DNA of 64,000 nt. It comes from Nocardioides gansuensis. Its GTDB lineage: Bacteria; Actinomycetota; Actinomycetes; Propionibacteriales; Nocardioidaceae. Where the stretch lies: the NCBI RefSeq assembly GCF_003076135.1, contig NZ_QDGZ01000005.1:372001-436000 (forward strand), written 5' to 3'. Below the pieces are notes generated by a model. The model made no database searches. It was given only the letters and a program-made list of their open reading frames with translations, and had not been told where the DNA came from. Below, in pieces: positions 51,922 to 60,966 of this stretch. Within the stretch, counting starts at the first letter, position 1. Each line of letters starts with the position of its first letter. A program made the translations under genes and the position numbers.

Positions 51922-52211
51922 CCCAGTACGTCGTCCTGTCCGCGATCCTCTTCACGATCGGCTGCGTGGGCGTGCTGACCCGGCGCAACGCCATCGTCGT
52001 CTTCATGTGCGTCGAGCTGATGCTCAATGCCTGCAACCTCGCCTTCGTCGCCTTCGCGAAGCAGCACGGCAACCTCGACGGCCAGGTCGCCGCCTTCTTC
52101 GTGATGGTGGTCGCCGCCGCCGAGGTCGTGGTCGGGCTCGCCATCATCATGACCATCTTCCGCACCCGTCGCTCGGCCTCGGTCGACGACGCGAGCCTGC
52201 TGAAGTACTGA
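51918..52211 (+). CDS. nuoK: NADH-quinone oxidoreductase subunit K
   Basis: The 97-residue, three-TM subunit carries the conserved membrane glutamates in [19 protein letters not shown] and [19 protein letters not shown], part of the proton path next to NuoJ and NuoN. GTG at 51918 overlaps nuoJ; nuoL follows after 10 nt. Confidence 0.96.
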   Translation: MTQYVVLSAILFTIGCVGVLTRRNAIVVFMCVELMLNACNLAFVAFAKQHGNLDGQVAAFFVMVVAAAEVVVGLAIIMTIFRTRRSASVDDASLLKY

Positions 52212-52221
52212 GGGGACTGCC

Positions 52222-54165
52222 ATGGACCACGTCACCATCCCCGTCGTCGACCCGGGCAGTGCCGAAGGCGTGCTGTCCCTCCTCTGGCTCGTCATCGCGC
52301 TGCCCCTCGCGGGCGCGGCCGTCCTGCTCGTCGGTGGCCCGCTGGCCGGGGCGCGGGCCAAGGGCGCGATGGACCGCTGGGGCCCCTGGCTCGCCTGCAC
52401 AGCAGTGGGCTGGTCCTTCCTCCTGAGCCTGGCGATGTTCTTCGCCCTGCTCGGCCACGACGCCGAGGAGCGCCAGGTCGGGCAGCACCTGTTCACCTGG
52501 TTCGAGGCCGGCTCGCTGCACGTCGGGATGGACCTCCTCTACGACCAGCTCTCCGCGCTCTTCCTGCTGCTGATCACCGGCGTCGGCTTCCTGATCCACG
52601 TCTACTCCGTGGGCTACATGGCGCACGACGCCCGTCGGCTCCGCTTCTTCGGCTACCTCAACCTGTTCGTCGCGGCGATGCTCGTCCTGGTCCTGTCGGC
52701 CAACTTCCTGGGCCTGTTCCTGGGCTGGGAGGGCGTCGGCCTCGCGTCGTACCTGCTCATCGGCTTCTGGCAGCACAAGCACTCCGCGGCCGCCGCGGCG
52801 AAGAAGGCGTTCGTCATCAACCGCGTCGGTGACATCGGGCTCTCGCTCGCGGTCGCGGTGATGTTCGCGACCTTCGGCACCACCGACTTCACCACGATCA
52901 GCGCGGTCGCCGGCGAGGCGAGCCAGGGCACGCTCAACGCCCTCGGCCTGCTGCTCCTGCTCGCCGCGTGCGGCAAGTCCGCCCAGGTGCCGCTGCAGGC
53001 CTGGCTGCTCGACGCCATGGAGGGCCCGACCCCGGTGTCGGCGCTGATCCACGCGGCGACCATGGTGACCGCGGGCGTCTACCTCATCACCCGCTCCAAC
53101 TTCATCTACGAGCACACCCCGCTCGCGCAGACCGCCGTGGTCGTCGTCGCCACCGTCACGCTGCTCTGGGGCGCGATCCTGGGCTGCGCCAAGGACGACA
53201 TCAAGAAGGCGCTCGCCGGCTCGACGATGAGCCAGATCGGCTACATGATGCTCGCGGCCGGCCTCGGCCCGGCGGGCTACCCGTTCGCGATCTTCCACCT
53301 GCTGACCCACGGGTTCTTCAAGGCCAACATGTTCCTGGGCGCCGGCTCGGTGATGCACGGGATGGACGACGACGTCGACATGCGCCACTACGGCGCGCTG
53401 CGCACCTACATGCCGGTCACCTTCCTCACGTTCGCCATGGGCTACCTCGCGATCATCGGCTTCCCGCTCTTCTCGGGCTTCTGGTCCAAGGACAAGATCA
53501 TCGAGACCGCGCTCGCGGAGAACACCGTGGTCGGCCTCTGCGCCCTCCTCGGCGCCGGCATCACCGGCTTCTACATGACCCGCCTGATGCTGATGACCTT
53601 CTTCGGCGACAAGCGCTGGGAGCCCGGCGTGCACCCGCACGAGTCGCCGCAGGTGATGACCATCCCGCTGATCGTGCTCGCCGCGCTGTCGGTGCTCGGC
53701 GGTGTGATGATCATCGGCAGCTGGATCGTCGGGTGGCTCGAGCCGGTCACCGGCCACGCGGTCCACCCCGAGCCGCCGATCGCCCCGATCCTGGTCACCC
53801 TGCTGGTCGTCGCGGTCGTCGCGGTGGGGGTCGCGGCGGCCTGGTTCCTCATCGGCAGGCGCGACATCCCGCGGGAGGCGCCGGCCGAGGTCTCCTTCGC
53901 CACCCGTGCGGCTCGCTCCGACCTCTACGGCGACGCCATCAACGACGTCCTGGTCGTGCAGCCCGGCATGGGCCTGGCCCGTGGGCTGACCACGTTCGAC
54001 CGGGCGGGCGTCGACGGCGTCGTCGAGGGCGGCTCGGCCGCCGTCGGAGGCATCTCCGGCACCCTGCGACGGGTCCAGAACGGCTTCGTCCGCTCCTACG
54101 CCCTCTCCCTCCTCGGCGGCGCCCTGCTCGTCGTCCTGGCCCTCCTGGCGGTGAATCTCGGATGA
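52222..54165 (+). CDS. nuoL: NADH-quinone oxidoreductase subunit L
   Basis: The 647-residue antiporter-like subunit has about 16 TM segments. [20 protein letters not shown] contains the key Glu, and [31 protein letters not shown] is the classic Mrp/NuoL signature (here in two parts, with the central Lys and His residues). The C-terminal lateral helix region is present. ATG has GAGGGGAC upstream. Confidence 0.96.
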   Translation: MDHVTIPVVDPGSAEGVLSLLWLVIALPLAGAAVLLVGGPLAGARAKGAMDRWGPWLACTAVGWSFLLSLAMFFALLGHDAEERQVGQHLFTWFEAGSLHVGMDLLYDQLSALFLLLITGVGFLIHVYSVGYMAHDARRLRFFGYLNLFVAAMLVLVLSANFLGLFLGWEGVGLASYLLIGFWQHKHSAAAAAKKAFVINRVGDIGLSLAVAVMFATFGTTDFTTISAVAGEASQGTLNALGLLLLLAACGKSAQVPLQAWLLDAMEGPTPVSALIHAATMVTAGVYLITRSNFIYEHTPLAQTAVVVVATVTLLWGAILGCAKDDIKKALAGSTMSQIGYMMLAAGLGPAGYPFAIFHLLTHGFFKANMFLGAGSVMHGMDDDVDMRHYGALRTYMPVTFLTFAMGYLAIIGFPLFSGFWSKDKIIETALAENTVVGLCALLGAGITGFYMTRLMLMTFFGDKRWEPGVHPHESPQVMTIPLIVLAALSVLGGVMIIGSWIVGWLEPVTGHAVHPEPPIAPILVTLLVVAVVAVGVAAAWFLIGRRDIPREAPAEVSFATRAARSDLYGDAINDVLVVQPGMGLARGLTTFDRAGVDGVVEGGSAAVGGISGTLRRVQNGFVRSYALSLLGGALLVVLALLAVNLG

Positions 54166-55697
54166 CTGACCTCCCCTGGCTGACGATCCTGGTGCTGGTG
54201 CCCCTCGTGGGCGCCGTCGCCACGGCCCTCGCGCCGTCGTCGCTGTCGCGGAACCTGGGTCTCGCCACGTCGGGCCTGGCGCTGCTGGTCGGCGTCCTCG
54301 TCGCGACGCAGTACCAGCTCGACGGCGGCATGCAGCTGACCGAGACGCACGCGTGGATCGAGGCGCTGGGCGTGCACTGGGCCCTCGGCGTCGACGGGCT
54401 TGGCCTGCTGATGGTGCTGCTCACCGTCGTGCTGGTGCCGCTCGTGATCCTCGCGTCCTGGCGCGAGGCCGACGAGCCCGGCAACGGCGGGGTGAAGGGC
54501 TTCGTCGCCTGGGCGCTCGCGCTCGAGGCGATGTCGCTGGCCGTCTTCACCGCGACCGACGTCTTCCTCTTCTACGTCGTCTTCGAGGCGACCCTGATCC
54601 CGGCCTACTTCCTGATCGGCGGATTCGGCCGCGAGGGTCGCGGCCGGGCGGCCACCAAGTTCCTGATCTACCAGCTCGCCGGCGGCCTGGTGATGCTGGC
54701 CTCGGTGATCGGCCTCTACGTCGTCTCGGCCGACCAGGGCGCACCGACGTTCCTGCTCTCCGAGCTCGCCGCCCTCGAGATCGACCCGGTGACCCAGCGC
54801 TGGCTGTTCCTCGGCTTCTTCATCGCCTTCGCGATCAAGGCCCCGATGTTCCCGGTCCACACCTGGCTCGCCGACACCACCGAGAAGGCGACGACCGGCA
54901 CCTCGGTCCTGCTCGTCTGCGTGCTCGACAAGATCGGCACGTTCGGCATGCTGCGCTTCTGCCTCGGCCTGCTGCCCGACGCCTCGCAGTGGGCCACTCC
55001 GGTGGTGGTCGCGCTGGCGCTGGTCTCGATCGTCTACGGCGCGCTGGTCGCGATCGGGCAGGACGACCTGCTGCGTCTCATCGGTCTGACCTCGCTGTCG
55101 CACTTCGGCTTCATCGTGCTCGGCATCTTCGTGTTCAGCAGCCAGGGTGCCGCCGGTTCGATCCTCTACATGGTCAACCACGGCATCGGCACCGCTGCGC
55201 TCTTCCTGGTTGCCGGCTTCCTGGTGCGGCGCACGGGCACCGCCTCGATCTCCGCGATGGGCGGGGTCGAGAAGGCCGCGCCGGTGCTGGCTGGCATCCT
55301 GCTCGTCGCCGCGCTCGCGGCCTGCGGCCTGCCCGGCCTCTCGCCGTTCGTCTCCGAGATGCTGGTGCTGATCGCGGCCTTCAACCACGCCTGGTGGGTG
55401 GGCGTCATCGCCGTCACCGCGATCGTGCTCGCCGCGGTCTACGCCCTGTGGGCCTACCAGCGCACCATGACGGGCCCGCCGCGACCCGAGGTGGAGGCAA
55501 TCGCCGACCTCGACGCGCGTGAGGTCGGCACGCTCGCGCCGCTCGTCCTCGGACTGGTGCTCTTCGGGTTCTTCCCGATGCCGCTGCTCGACGTGATCAA
55601 CCCGCACGTGACCGACACGCTCAGCCACGTCGGCGTCACCGACGAGCCGCCGGTCGTGACCACCGAGCCCGCCGCAGTCGAGGGAGGCCACCAGTGA
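54162..55697 (+). CDS. nuoM: NADH-quinone oxidoreductase subunit M
   Basis: The 511-residue antiporter-like subunit: [20 protein letters not shown] carries the conserved Glu, [20 protein letters not shown] the Lys and His of the channel, and [17 protein letters not shown] the second half. ATG at 54162 overlaps nuoL. A charged C-terminal tail extends into the cytoplasm or periplasm. Confidence 0.96.
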   Translation: MTDLPWLTILVLVPLVGAVATALAPSSLSRNLGLATSGLALLVGVLVATQYQLDGGMQLTETHAWIEALGVHWALGVDGLGLLMVLLTVVLVPLVILASWREADEPGNGGVKGFVAWALALEAMSLAVFTATDVFLFYVVFEATLIPAYFLIGGFGREGRGRAATKFLIYQLAGGLVMLASVIGLYVVSADQGAPTFLLSELAALEIDPVTQRWLFLGFFIAFAIKAPMFPVHTWLADTTEKATTGTSVLLVCVLDKIGTFGMLRFCLGLLPDASQWATPVVVALALVSIVYGALVAIGQDDLLRLIGLTSLSHFGFIVLGIFVFSSQGAAGSILYMVNHGIGTAALFLVAGFLVRRTGTASISAMGGVEKAAPVLAGILLVAALAACGLPGLSPFVSEMLVLIAAFNHAWWVGVIAVTAIVLAAVYALWAYQRTMTGPPRPEVEAIADLDAREVGTLAPLVLGLVLFGFFPMPLLDVINPHVTDTLSHVGVTDEPPVVTTEPAAVEGGHQ

Positions 55698-57313
55698 CCG
55701 AGTTCGTCAAGCCCGACGTCGCCTACTTCGAGCTCTGGCCGCTCCTCGTCGTCTTCGGCGTCGCCTGCCTGGGCGTGGTCGTCGAGGCCTTCGCCCCGCG
55801 CTCCGCCCGCTACATCACCCAGGCGCTGCTCACCCTCGCCGGCCTGGTGGCCGCCATGGCCGGAGTCGTCATGATCGGCCTCCGCTTCGCCGGCGACGGG
55901 GCGGCCGAGGACGGACTCGTCCACGGTGACGGAGCGGCGTACGGCCTGCTCTCGATCGGCGGCACGATCGTCGTCGACGGACCCACCCTGTTCCTCTGGG
56001 GCCTCCTGCTGGTCTTCGGGTTCCTCGGCGCCCTGCTCTTCGCCGAGCGCCACCTCGACGGCGGTGTCTCCGCGTTCGCGGGCCAGGCCGCGGCGCTCCC
56101 CGGCACCGACGCCGAGCGCGAGGCCTCCACCCGCGGGCTGGACCACACCGAGGTCTACCCGCTGCTGATGTTCGCGCTCTTCGGGATGATGCTGTTCCCG
56201 GCGGCCAACGACCTGCTCACCATGTTCGTGGCCCTCGAGATCCTCTCGCTCCCGCTCTACCTCCTCTGCGGGCTGGCCCGCCGCCGGCGCCTGCTGAGCC
56301 AGGAGGCCGCGCTCAAGTACTTCCTGCTGGGCGCCTTCTCCAGCGGCTTCTTCCTGTACGGCGCGGCGCTGGTCTACGGGTTCGCGGGCTCGATGGAGTT
56401 CGGCGCCATCAACGAGGCCGTCCGCAACGACGCCGCCAACTCCGGGATGCTCCTGGTCGGCATCGGCCTGCTGTCCGTCGGCCTGCTCTTCAAGGTCGGT
56501 GCCGCCCCGTTCCAGGCGTGGACCCCCGACGTCTACCAGGGCGCACCGACGCCCGTCACCGCGTTCATGGCCGCCGGCACCAAGGTGGCGGCCTTCGGCG
56601 CCATGCTGCGGCTCTTCTACGTCGCGTTCGGCGCCGACCGGTGGTCGTGGCAGCCGATGATGTGGGTGATCGCGGTGCTCACGATGCTGGTCGGCGCGGT
56701 CCTGGCCATCACCCAGACCGACGTGAAGCGTCTGCTGGCCTACTCCTCGGTGGCCCACACCGGCTTCATCCTCACCGGCCTGCTCGGGGTCCAGGCGACC
56801 GCCGACCTCGCGGTGGGGGAGATCAGCTCGCTGCAGGCGGTGCTGTTCTACCTCGCGACCTACGGCTTCTCCACCCTCGGTGCCTTCGCGGTCGTCAGCC
56901 TGGTGCGCGACTCCGGTGGCGAGGCCACGGCCCTGACCCGCTGGGCCGGGCTGGGCAAGGAGTCGCCGGTCGTGGCCGGCGTGTTCGCCTTCTTCCTGCT
57001 CGCGATGGCCGGCATCCCGCTCACGTCGGGCTTCGTCGGCAAGCTCGCCGTCTTCTCCGTCGCGCTCGCCGCGGGGGCGTGGCCGGTCGTCGTCTTCGCG
57101 GTGCTGGCCAGCATCGTGGCGGCCTTCCTCTACATCCGGGTGATCAAGGCGATGTACTTCGACGAGCCCGTCGGCGACGGTCCGACGGTCGCCTACCCGT
57201 CGGTGCTGACCGCCACCACGATCGCGATCGGTGCCGCCGCGACGCTCATGCTGGGCGTGCTTCCGGGCCCCCTGCTCGATCTCGCGGCCGTTGCAGGAGA
57301 ATTCATCAGGTGA
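55694..57313 (+). CDS. nuoN: NADH-quinone oxidoreductase subunit N
   Basis: The 539-residue antiporter-like subunit: MFVALEILSLPLYLLCGLAR contains the conserved Glu, FKVGAAPFQAWTPDVYQGAP the channel Lys region, and RLLAYSSVAHTGFILTGLLG follows. GTG overlaps nuoM. Its stop overlaps the start of the prenyl diphosphate synthase, extending the operon beyond complex I. Confidence 0.96.
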   Translation: MTEFVKPDVAYFELWPLLVVFGVACLGVVVEAFAPRSARYITQALLTLAGLVAAMAGVVMIGLRFAGDGAAEDGLVHGDGAAYGLLSIGGTIVVDGPTLFLWGLLLVFGFLGALLFAERHLDGGVSAFAGQAAALPGTDAEREASTRGLDHTEVYPLLMFALFGMMLFPAANDLLTMFVALEILSLPLYLLCGLARRRRLLSQEAALKYFLLGAFSSGFFLYGAALVYGFAGSMEFGAINEAVRNDAANSGMLLVGIGLLSVGLLFKVGAAPFQAWTPDVYQGAPTPVTAFMAAGTKVAAFGAMLRLFYVAFGADRWSWQPMMWVIAVLTMLVGAVLAITQTDVKRLLAYSSVAHTGFILTGLLGVQATADLAVGEISSLQAVLFYLATYGFSTLGAFAVVSLVRDSGGEATALTRWAGLGKESPVVAGVFAFFLLAMAGIPLTSGFVGKLAVFSVALAAGAWPVVVFAVLASIVAAFLYIRVIKAMYFDEPVGDGPTVAYPSVLTATTIAIGAAATLMLGVLPGPLLDLAAVAGEFIR

Positions 57314-58317
57314 CCGCACCTTTCGCGCCGGCGCTCGCCCTCCCCGTCCTCGACGAGGCACTCGCCCGCCGTCTCTCCGAGCGACTCGCCGTCGTCGAGG
57401 AGCTGCTGGCCGGACACTGCCGTGCCCGCACGGCGTACGTCTCCCAGGCCGCCTCGCACCTGATGGCGGCGGGGGGCAAGAGGTTCCGTCCGCTGCTGGT
57501 GCTGCTGGCGGCGGAGACCGGCCCGCACCCCGAGCGCGACGAGGTGCTCACCGCGGCGTGCGTCGTCGAGCTGACCCACGTGGCGTCGCTCTACCACGAC
57601 GACGTGATGGACGAGGCGGACCTGAGGCGGGGCGCCGACACGGCCAACGCCCGGTGGGACAACAACACCGCGATCCTCACGGGGGACTTCCTCTTCGGCC
57701 GCTCCTCCGAGCTGACCGCCGACCTCGGCCCCGAGGCGGTGCGCATCCAGGCCCGGACGTTCACCCGGCTCGTCGAGGGCCAGATCCTCGAGACCGTGGC
57801 GCCCGAGCCGGGGGAGGACGCCCTGGCCCACTACCTCGAGGTGGTGGCCGGCAAGACCGGCTCGCTGATCGCCACGTCGGCGCGCTACGGCGCCATGTTC
57901 GCCGGGGCGCCGGCCGCGGTCGTCGAGGCCCTCACACGGTACGGCGAGATCGTCGGCTCGGCCTTCCAGCTCTCCGACGACATCCTCGACATCGCCTCCG
58001 ACTCCGTGGAGTCCGGCAAGACCCCCGGCACCGACCTGCGGGAGGGCGTGCCGACGCTGCCGGTGCTGATGGCGCAGGCCTCGACGGACCCGGAGGACGC
58101 CCGGCTGCTGGAGCTGCTCGCCGCCGACCTCACCGACGACGAGCTGCACGCCGAGGCGCTCGGCCTGCTGCGCAAGCACCCCGCGATGGACGAGGCCCGC
58201 GCCTACGTCGTCGCCCGCGCGGAGGAGGCCAAGGCGCTGCTCGGGGCCCTCGAGCCCGGCCCGGTGCGCACCGCGCTCGAGGCCTTCGCGGACATCGTGG
58301 CGACCCGGTCCGCATAG
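57310..58317 (+). CDS. Long-chain (all-trans) polyprenyl diphosphate synthase
   Basis: The 335-residue enzyme condenses isopentenyl diphosphates to make an isoprenoid chain, most likely the menaquinone tail. AGGKRFRPLLVLLAAE, the first aspartate-rich motif SLYHDDVMDEADLRRG (Asp97, 98, 101) and the second FQLSDDILDIASD are present. A small residue (Ala92) five positions before the first motif is compatible with a long product; the chain length is not predicted. GTG at 57310 overlaps nuoN, so quinone-tail and complex I synthesis share one transcript. Confidence 0.93.
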   Translation: MTAPFAPALALPVLDEALARRLSERLAVVEELLAGHCRARTAYVSQAASHLMAAGGKRFRPLLVLLAAETGPHPERDEVLTAACVVELTHVASLYHDDVMDEADLRRGADTANARWDNNTAILTGDFLFGRSSELTADLGPEAVRIQARTFTRLVEGQILETVAPEPGEDALAHYLEVVAGKTGSLIATSARYGAMFAGAPAAVVEALTRYGEIVGSAFQLSDDILDIASDSVESGKTPGTDLREGVPTLPVLMAQASTDPEDARLLELLAADLTDDELHAEALGLLRKHPAMDEARAYVVARAEEAKALLGALEPGPVRTALEAFADIVATRSA

Positions 58318-58323
58318 CTGAAA

Positions 58324-58382
58324 CGCCGGGTTGCTGCTTGTTCTACCCATGAAATTTGGGTGGTACAGCAGCTAGCCCGGCG
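58324..58382. terminator. Bidirectional terminator between prenyl synthase and rarD
   Basis: A long imperfect stem-loop. CGCCGGG (58324-58330) pairs with CCCGGCG (58376-58382), GCTGC with GCAGC, and ACCC with GGGT around the loop ATGAAATTT. It overlaps the last codons of the minus-strand rarD gene and closes both convergent transcripts. Confidence 0.7.
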
Positions 58383-59289
58383 TCACAGCGGGCGGGGAGA
58401 GGGCTGCGCGCAAGGTGCGGCGCCGGTGGCGGATCGCCTCGGCGGTGAGCACGGCCAGCGCCAGCCAGACCAGGCCGAAGCCGACCCAGCGCCCGGGCGG
58501 CATGTCCTCGTGGAACCAGAGCACCCCGAGCGCGAACTGGATGATCGGCGCGAGGTACTGCAGCAGCCCGAGCGACACCATCGAGACGCGGATCGCGGCG
58601 CCGCCGAAGAGGATCAGCGGCACGGCGGTCACGATGCCGGTGCTGACGAGCAGCGCCGTGTGGCCGGCACCCTCGGTGCCGAAGTGCGACGCGCCGGTGA
58701 CGACCAGCCAGCCGACGTACGCCGCGGCGACAGGCGTCAGGAGCGCCGTCTCGATCGCGAGGCTCTCGACGGCCCCCACGCCGGCCTGCTTCTTCGCCAG
58801 CCCGTAGGTGCCGAACGAGAACGCCAGGATCAGCGCCACCCACGGCGGCCGGCCGTAGTCGACGGTGAGCACCACGGCCGCGAACCCCGCGATCCCCATG
58901 GCCACCCACTGCAGCGGCCGCAGCCGCTCGCGCAGGATCAGCACGCCCATCAGCACGGTGACGATCGGGTTGATGAAGTAGCCCAGCGACGACTCGACCA
59001 CCCGCCCGTTGTTGACGCCCCAGATGTAGGTCGCCCAGTTGAACGAGATCGTCACCGCCGCCACGCACAGCAGCACCAGGGAACGGCGGTCGCGCACCGC
59101 GGCCCGCAGCGCCGTCGTACGCCGGAAGAGGGCGACCAGCGCGACCATCGTCAGCGCGGACCACACGACGCGGTGGGCGAGGATCTCGATGGCACCGGCC
59201 GGCTTGAGGAGCGTCCAGTAGAGCGGGAACAGGCCCCACAGCGAGTAGGCGCCAGCGCCGAGGAGGAGACCGCGGCGAGAGTCCTGCAC
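58372..59289 (-). CDS. rarD: RarD-like EamA permease
   Basis: The 305-residue protein has ten TM segments of the drug/metabolite transporter family. The N-terminus LLLGAGAYSLWGLFPLYWTL and WATYIWGVNNGRVVESSLGYFINPIV are RarD signatures. The gene name comes from chloramphenicol sensitivity in other bacteria; the transported metabolite is unknown. GTG at 59289 is preceded by TATGCT at leaderless distance, which decides against the longer upstream frame. Confidence 0.9.
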   Translation of the reverse strand: MQDSRRGLLLGAGAYSLWGLFPLYWTLLKPAGAIEILAHRVVWSALTMVALVALFRRTTALRAAVRDRRSLVLLCVAAVTISFNWATYIWGVNNGRVVESSLGYFINPIVTVLMGVLILRERLRPLQWVAMGIAGFAAVVLTVDYGRPPWVALILAFSFGTYGLAKKQAGVGAVESLAIETALLTPVAAAYVGWLVVTGASHFGTEGAGHTALLVSTGIVTAVPLILFGGAAIRVSMVSLGLLQYLAPIIQFALGVLWFHEDMPPGRWVGFGLVWLALAVLTAEAIRHRRRTLRAALSPPAVTPG

Positions 59290-59295
59290 CGGCCG

Positions 59296-59301
59296 AGCAT
59301 A
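59296..59301 (-). promoter_or_regulatory. Leaderless -10 element of rarD
   Basis: Minus-strand TATGCT (59301-59296), six bases, then GTG at 59289. Confidence 0.5.
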
Positions 59302-59327
59302 GTGGGCCTCCCCGGCGGGCCATGAAC

Positions 59328-59333
59328 TACGAT
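59328..59333 (+). promoter_or_regulatory. Candidate -10 of the small secreted protein gene
   Basis: TACGAT would start transcription near 59340, leaving a ~33-nt leader with GAGGGGGAA before the ATG at 59373. Confidence 0.4.
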
Positions 59334-59372
59334 GCCCCAGTCCAGATCCACGTTCCGAGGGGGAACTCACAT

Positions 59373-59801
59373 ATGCGGACGATCCGCACGCTCGTCGTCG
59401 CCCTGCTGGCCGCTGTTCTCGGGCTCGGCGTCACGACCATCGCACCGGCCCACGCCGACAGCAGCCTGCCCAAGCGCGTCATCACCGAGGAGCCTCCCGG
59501 TGACCACCAGGTGACCTACAACGCCTTCAAGCTCAAGGGCAAGGTCGAGAACCCGGTCGTCGACGCCGCCGGCACGGTCACCTACACGCCGTACGCGGAC
59601 AGCAAGATCCAACTGCAGAAGAAGGCCTGCAAGAAGTGCAACTGGCGCACGGTGAAGAAGTTCAGGACGGACGAGTCCGGGATCTACAAGACCCGCATCT
59701 ACGCCCCCAAGTCCGGCCGCTGGAAGTGGCGCGTGAAGGTCAAGGGCAGCGACGGCTACGCCACCACCAAGGGCACCGCCTGGACGCTCTACTTCCGCTG
59801 A
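59373..59801 (+). CDS. Small secreted beta-domain protein
   Basis: The 142-residue protein has a signal peptide (RTLVVALLAAVLGLGVTTIAPAHA) and a mature ~115-residue domain with KIQLQKKACKKCNWRTVKKF, GIYKTRIYAPKSGRWKWRVK and a terminal TLYFR. Two cysteines (CKKC) may pair. The QLQ...WRTVKK...GxY pattern also occurs in the N-terminal module of the GH16 enzyme in this window, suggesting a shared Ig-like secreted domain. No function is known to me. ATG 59373 has a strong ribosome site; an in-frame ATG at 59322 would spoil the signal peptide. Confidence 0.8.
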   Translation: MRTIRTLVVALLAAVLGLGVTTIAPAHADSSLPKRVITEEPPGDHQVTYNAFKLKGKVENPVVDAAGTVTYTPYADSKIQLQKKACKKCNWRTVKKFRTDESGIYKTRIYAPKSGRWKWRVKVKGSDGYATTKGTAWTLYFR

Positions 59802-59807
59802 GCCTTC

Positions 59808-59870
59808 CCGGAGATCATCGAGGTCGCCTGCTGCCAGTGCGTGGCAGCGGGCGACCTCGATCTTCTCCGG
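59808..59870. terminator. Bidirectional terminator between the secreted protein gene and korB
   Basis: A strong long hairpin: CCGGAGA (59808-59814) pairs with TCTCCGG (59864-59870), ATCGAGGTCGCC with GGCGACCTCGAT, and GCTGCC with GGCAGC round a short loop. It ends 1 bp before the korB stop, so it serves both convergent transcripts. Confidence 0.85.
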
Positions 59871-59871
59871 C

Positions 59872-60966
59872 TCAGACGACCGTCCAGGTATCGCCGCCGC
59901 CGATCAGGGAGGCGAGCCGCGCCTGCGGGTCGGCACCCTCGCCCTGGGCGGTCGTGATCTGCGCGCGTGCCGCGTCGTCGTACGTCGGCCGCTCGACCTG
60001 CCGGAAGATGCCGATCGGCGAGGTGTTGAGGTAGCCGGCGTCGGTGAGGCGGGACAGGGCGAACGCCGTCGACGGGTCGGGGCTGTGCGCATCGTGGACC
60101 AGGATGTCGGCCTCGTCGACCCCGCTGGCGGCGACGACCTTCACCCCGCCCGTGCCGGCGTCGCGGACGAGGACCTTCGAGCCACGCCCGTCCTCGAGGG
60201 GAGCGCCGAACCGGATCTGCTCGCCGTGGACGAGCGGGATGATCGCGTCGGCCTTGGTGTCCGCGCCCTTGAGCGCGTCGAACGCGCCGTCGTTGAAGAT
60301 CGGGCAGTTCTGGTAGATCTCGACGAACGAGGTGCCCCGGTGGGCGGCGGCCGCGGACAGCACCGACGTGAGGTGCTTGCGATCGGAGTCGATGGTGCGG
60401 GCCACGAAGCTGCCCTCGGCGCCCAGCGCCAGCGAGACCGGGTTGAACGGGTGGTCGACCGAGCCCATCGGGGTGGACTTGGTGACCTTGCCGGCCTCGG
60501 AGGTGGGGGAGTACTGGCCCTTGGTCAGGCCGTAGATCCGGTTGTTGAACAGCAGGATCGTCATGTTGACGTTGCGGCGCAGGGCGTGGATCAGGTGGTT
60601 GCCGCCGATCGACAGCGCGTCGCCGTCGCCGGTGACGACCCACACCGAGAGGTCCTCGCGGGCCGTGGCGATGCCGGTGGCGATCGACGGTGCGCGGCCG
60701 TGGATCGAGTGCATGCCGTAGGTGTCGAGGTAGTAGGGGAACCGCGACGAGCAGCCGATGCCGGAGACGAAGACGATGTTCTCCCGGCGCAGGCCCAGCT
60801 CGGGCAGGAAGCCCTGGACGGCCTTGAGGACCGCGTAGTCGCCGCAGCCCGGGCACCAGCGCACCTCCTGGTCGGAGGTGTAGTCCTTGCCGGTCTGCGG
60901 AGCGTCGGTGGTGGGGACCAGCTCGACCCCGGAGTGAAGGCCGGGCAGGCCAAGGTCGGCAGTCAC
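59872..60966 (-). CDS. korB: 2-oxoacid:ferredoxin oxidoreductase, beta subunit
   Basis: The 364-residue thiamine-diphosphate subunit: VRWCPGCGDYAVLKAVQGFL carries the cluster-binding cysteines, VSGIGCSSRFPYYLDTYGMH follows, and VVTGDGDALSIGGNHLIHAL with LFNNRIYGLTKGQYSPTS is the ThDP/Mg motif. With KorA it decarboxylates a 2-oxoacid, probably 2-oxoglutarate, to the acyl-CoA while reducing ferredoxin. GTG at 60966 overlaps the korA stop. It resembles actinobacterial KorB more than pyruvate enzymes, but substrate specificity is inferred. Confidence 0.92.
   Translation of the reverse strand: MTADLGLPGLHSGVELVPTTDAPQTGKDYTSDQEVRWCPGCGDYAVLKAVQGFLPELGLRRENIVFVSGIGCSSRFPYYLDTYGMHSIHGRAPSIATGIATAREDLSVWVVTGDGDALSIGGNHLIHALRRNVNMTILLFNNRIYGLTKGQYSPTSEAGKVTKSTPMGSVDHPFNPVSLALGAEGSFVARTIDSDRKHLTSVLSAAAAHRGTSFVEIYQNCPIFNDGAFDALKGADTKADAIIPLVHGEQIRFGAPLEDGRGSKVLVRDAGTGGVKVVAASGVDEADILVHDAHSPDPSTAFALSRLTDAGYLNTSPIGIFRQVERPTYDDAARAQITTAQGEGADPQARLASLIGGGDTWTVV

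Noticed and set aside
41563..58317. Very long antisense and out-of-frame open frames across the nuo operon
   Set aside because: They follow from high GC at codon position 3; their translations are Arg/Ala/Gly-rich without motifs, whereas the sense frames give complete complex I subunits.
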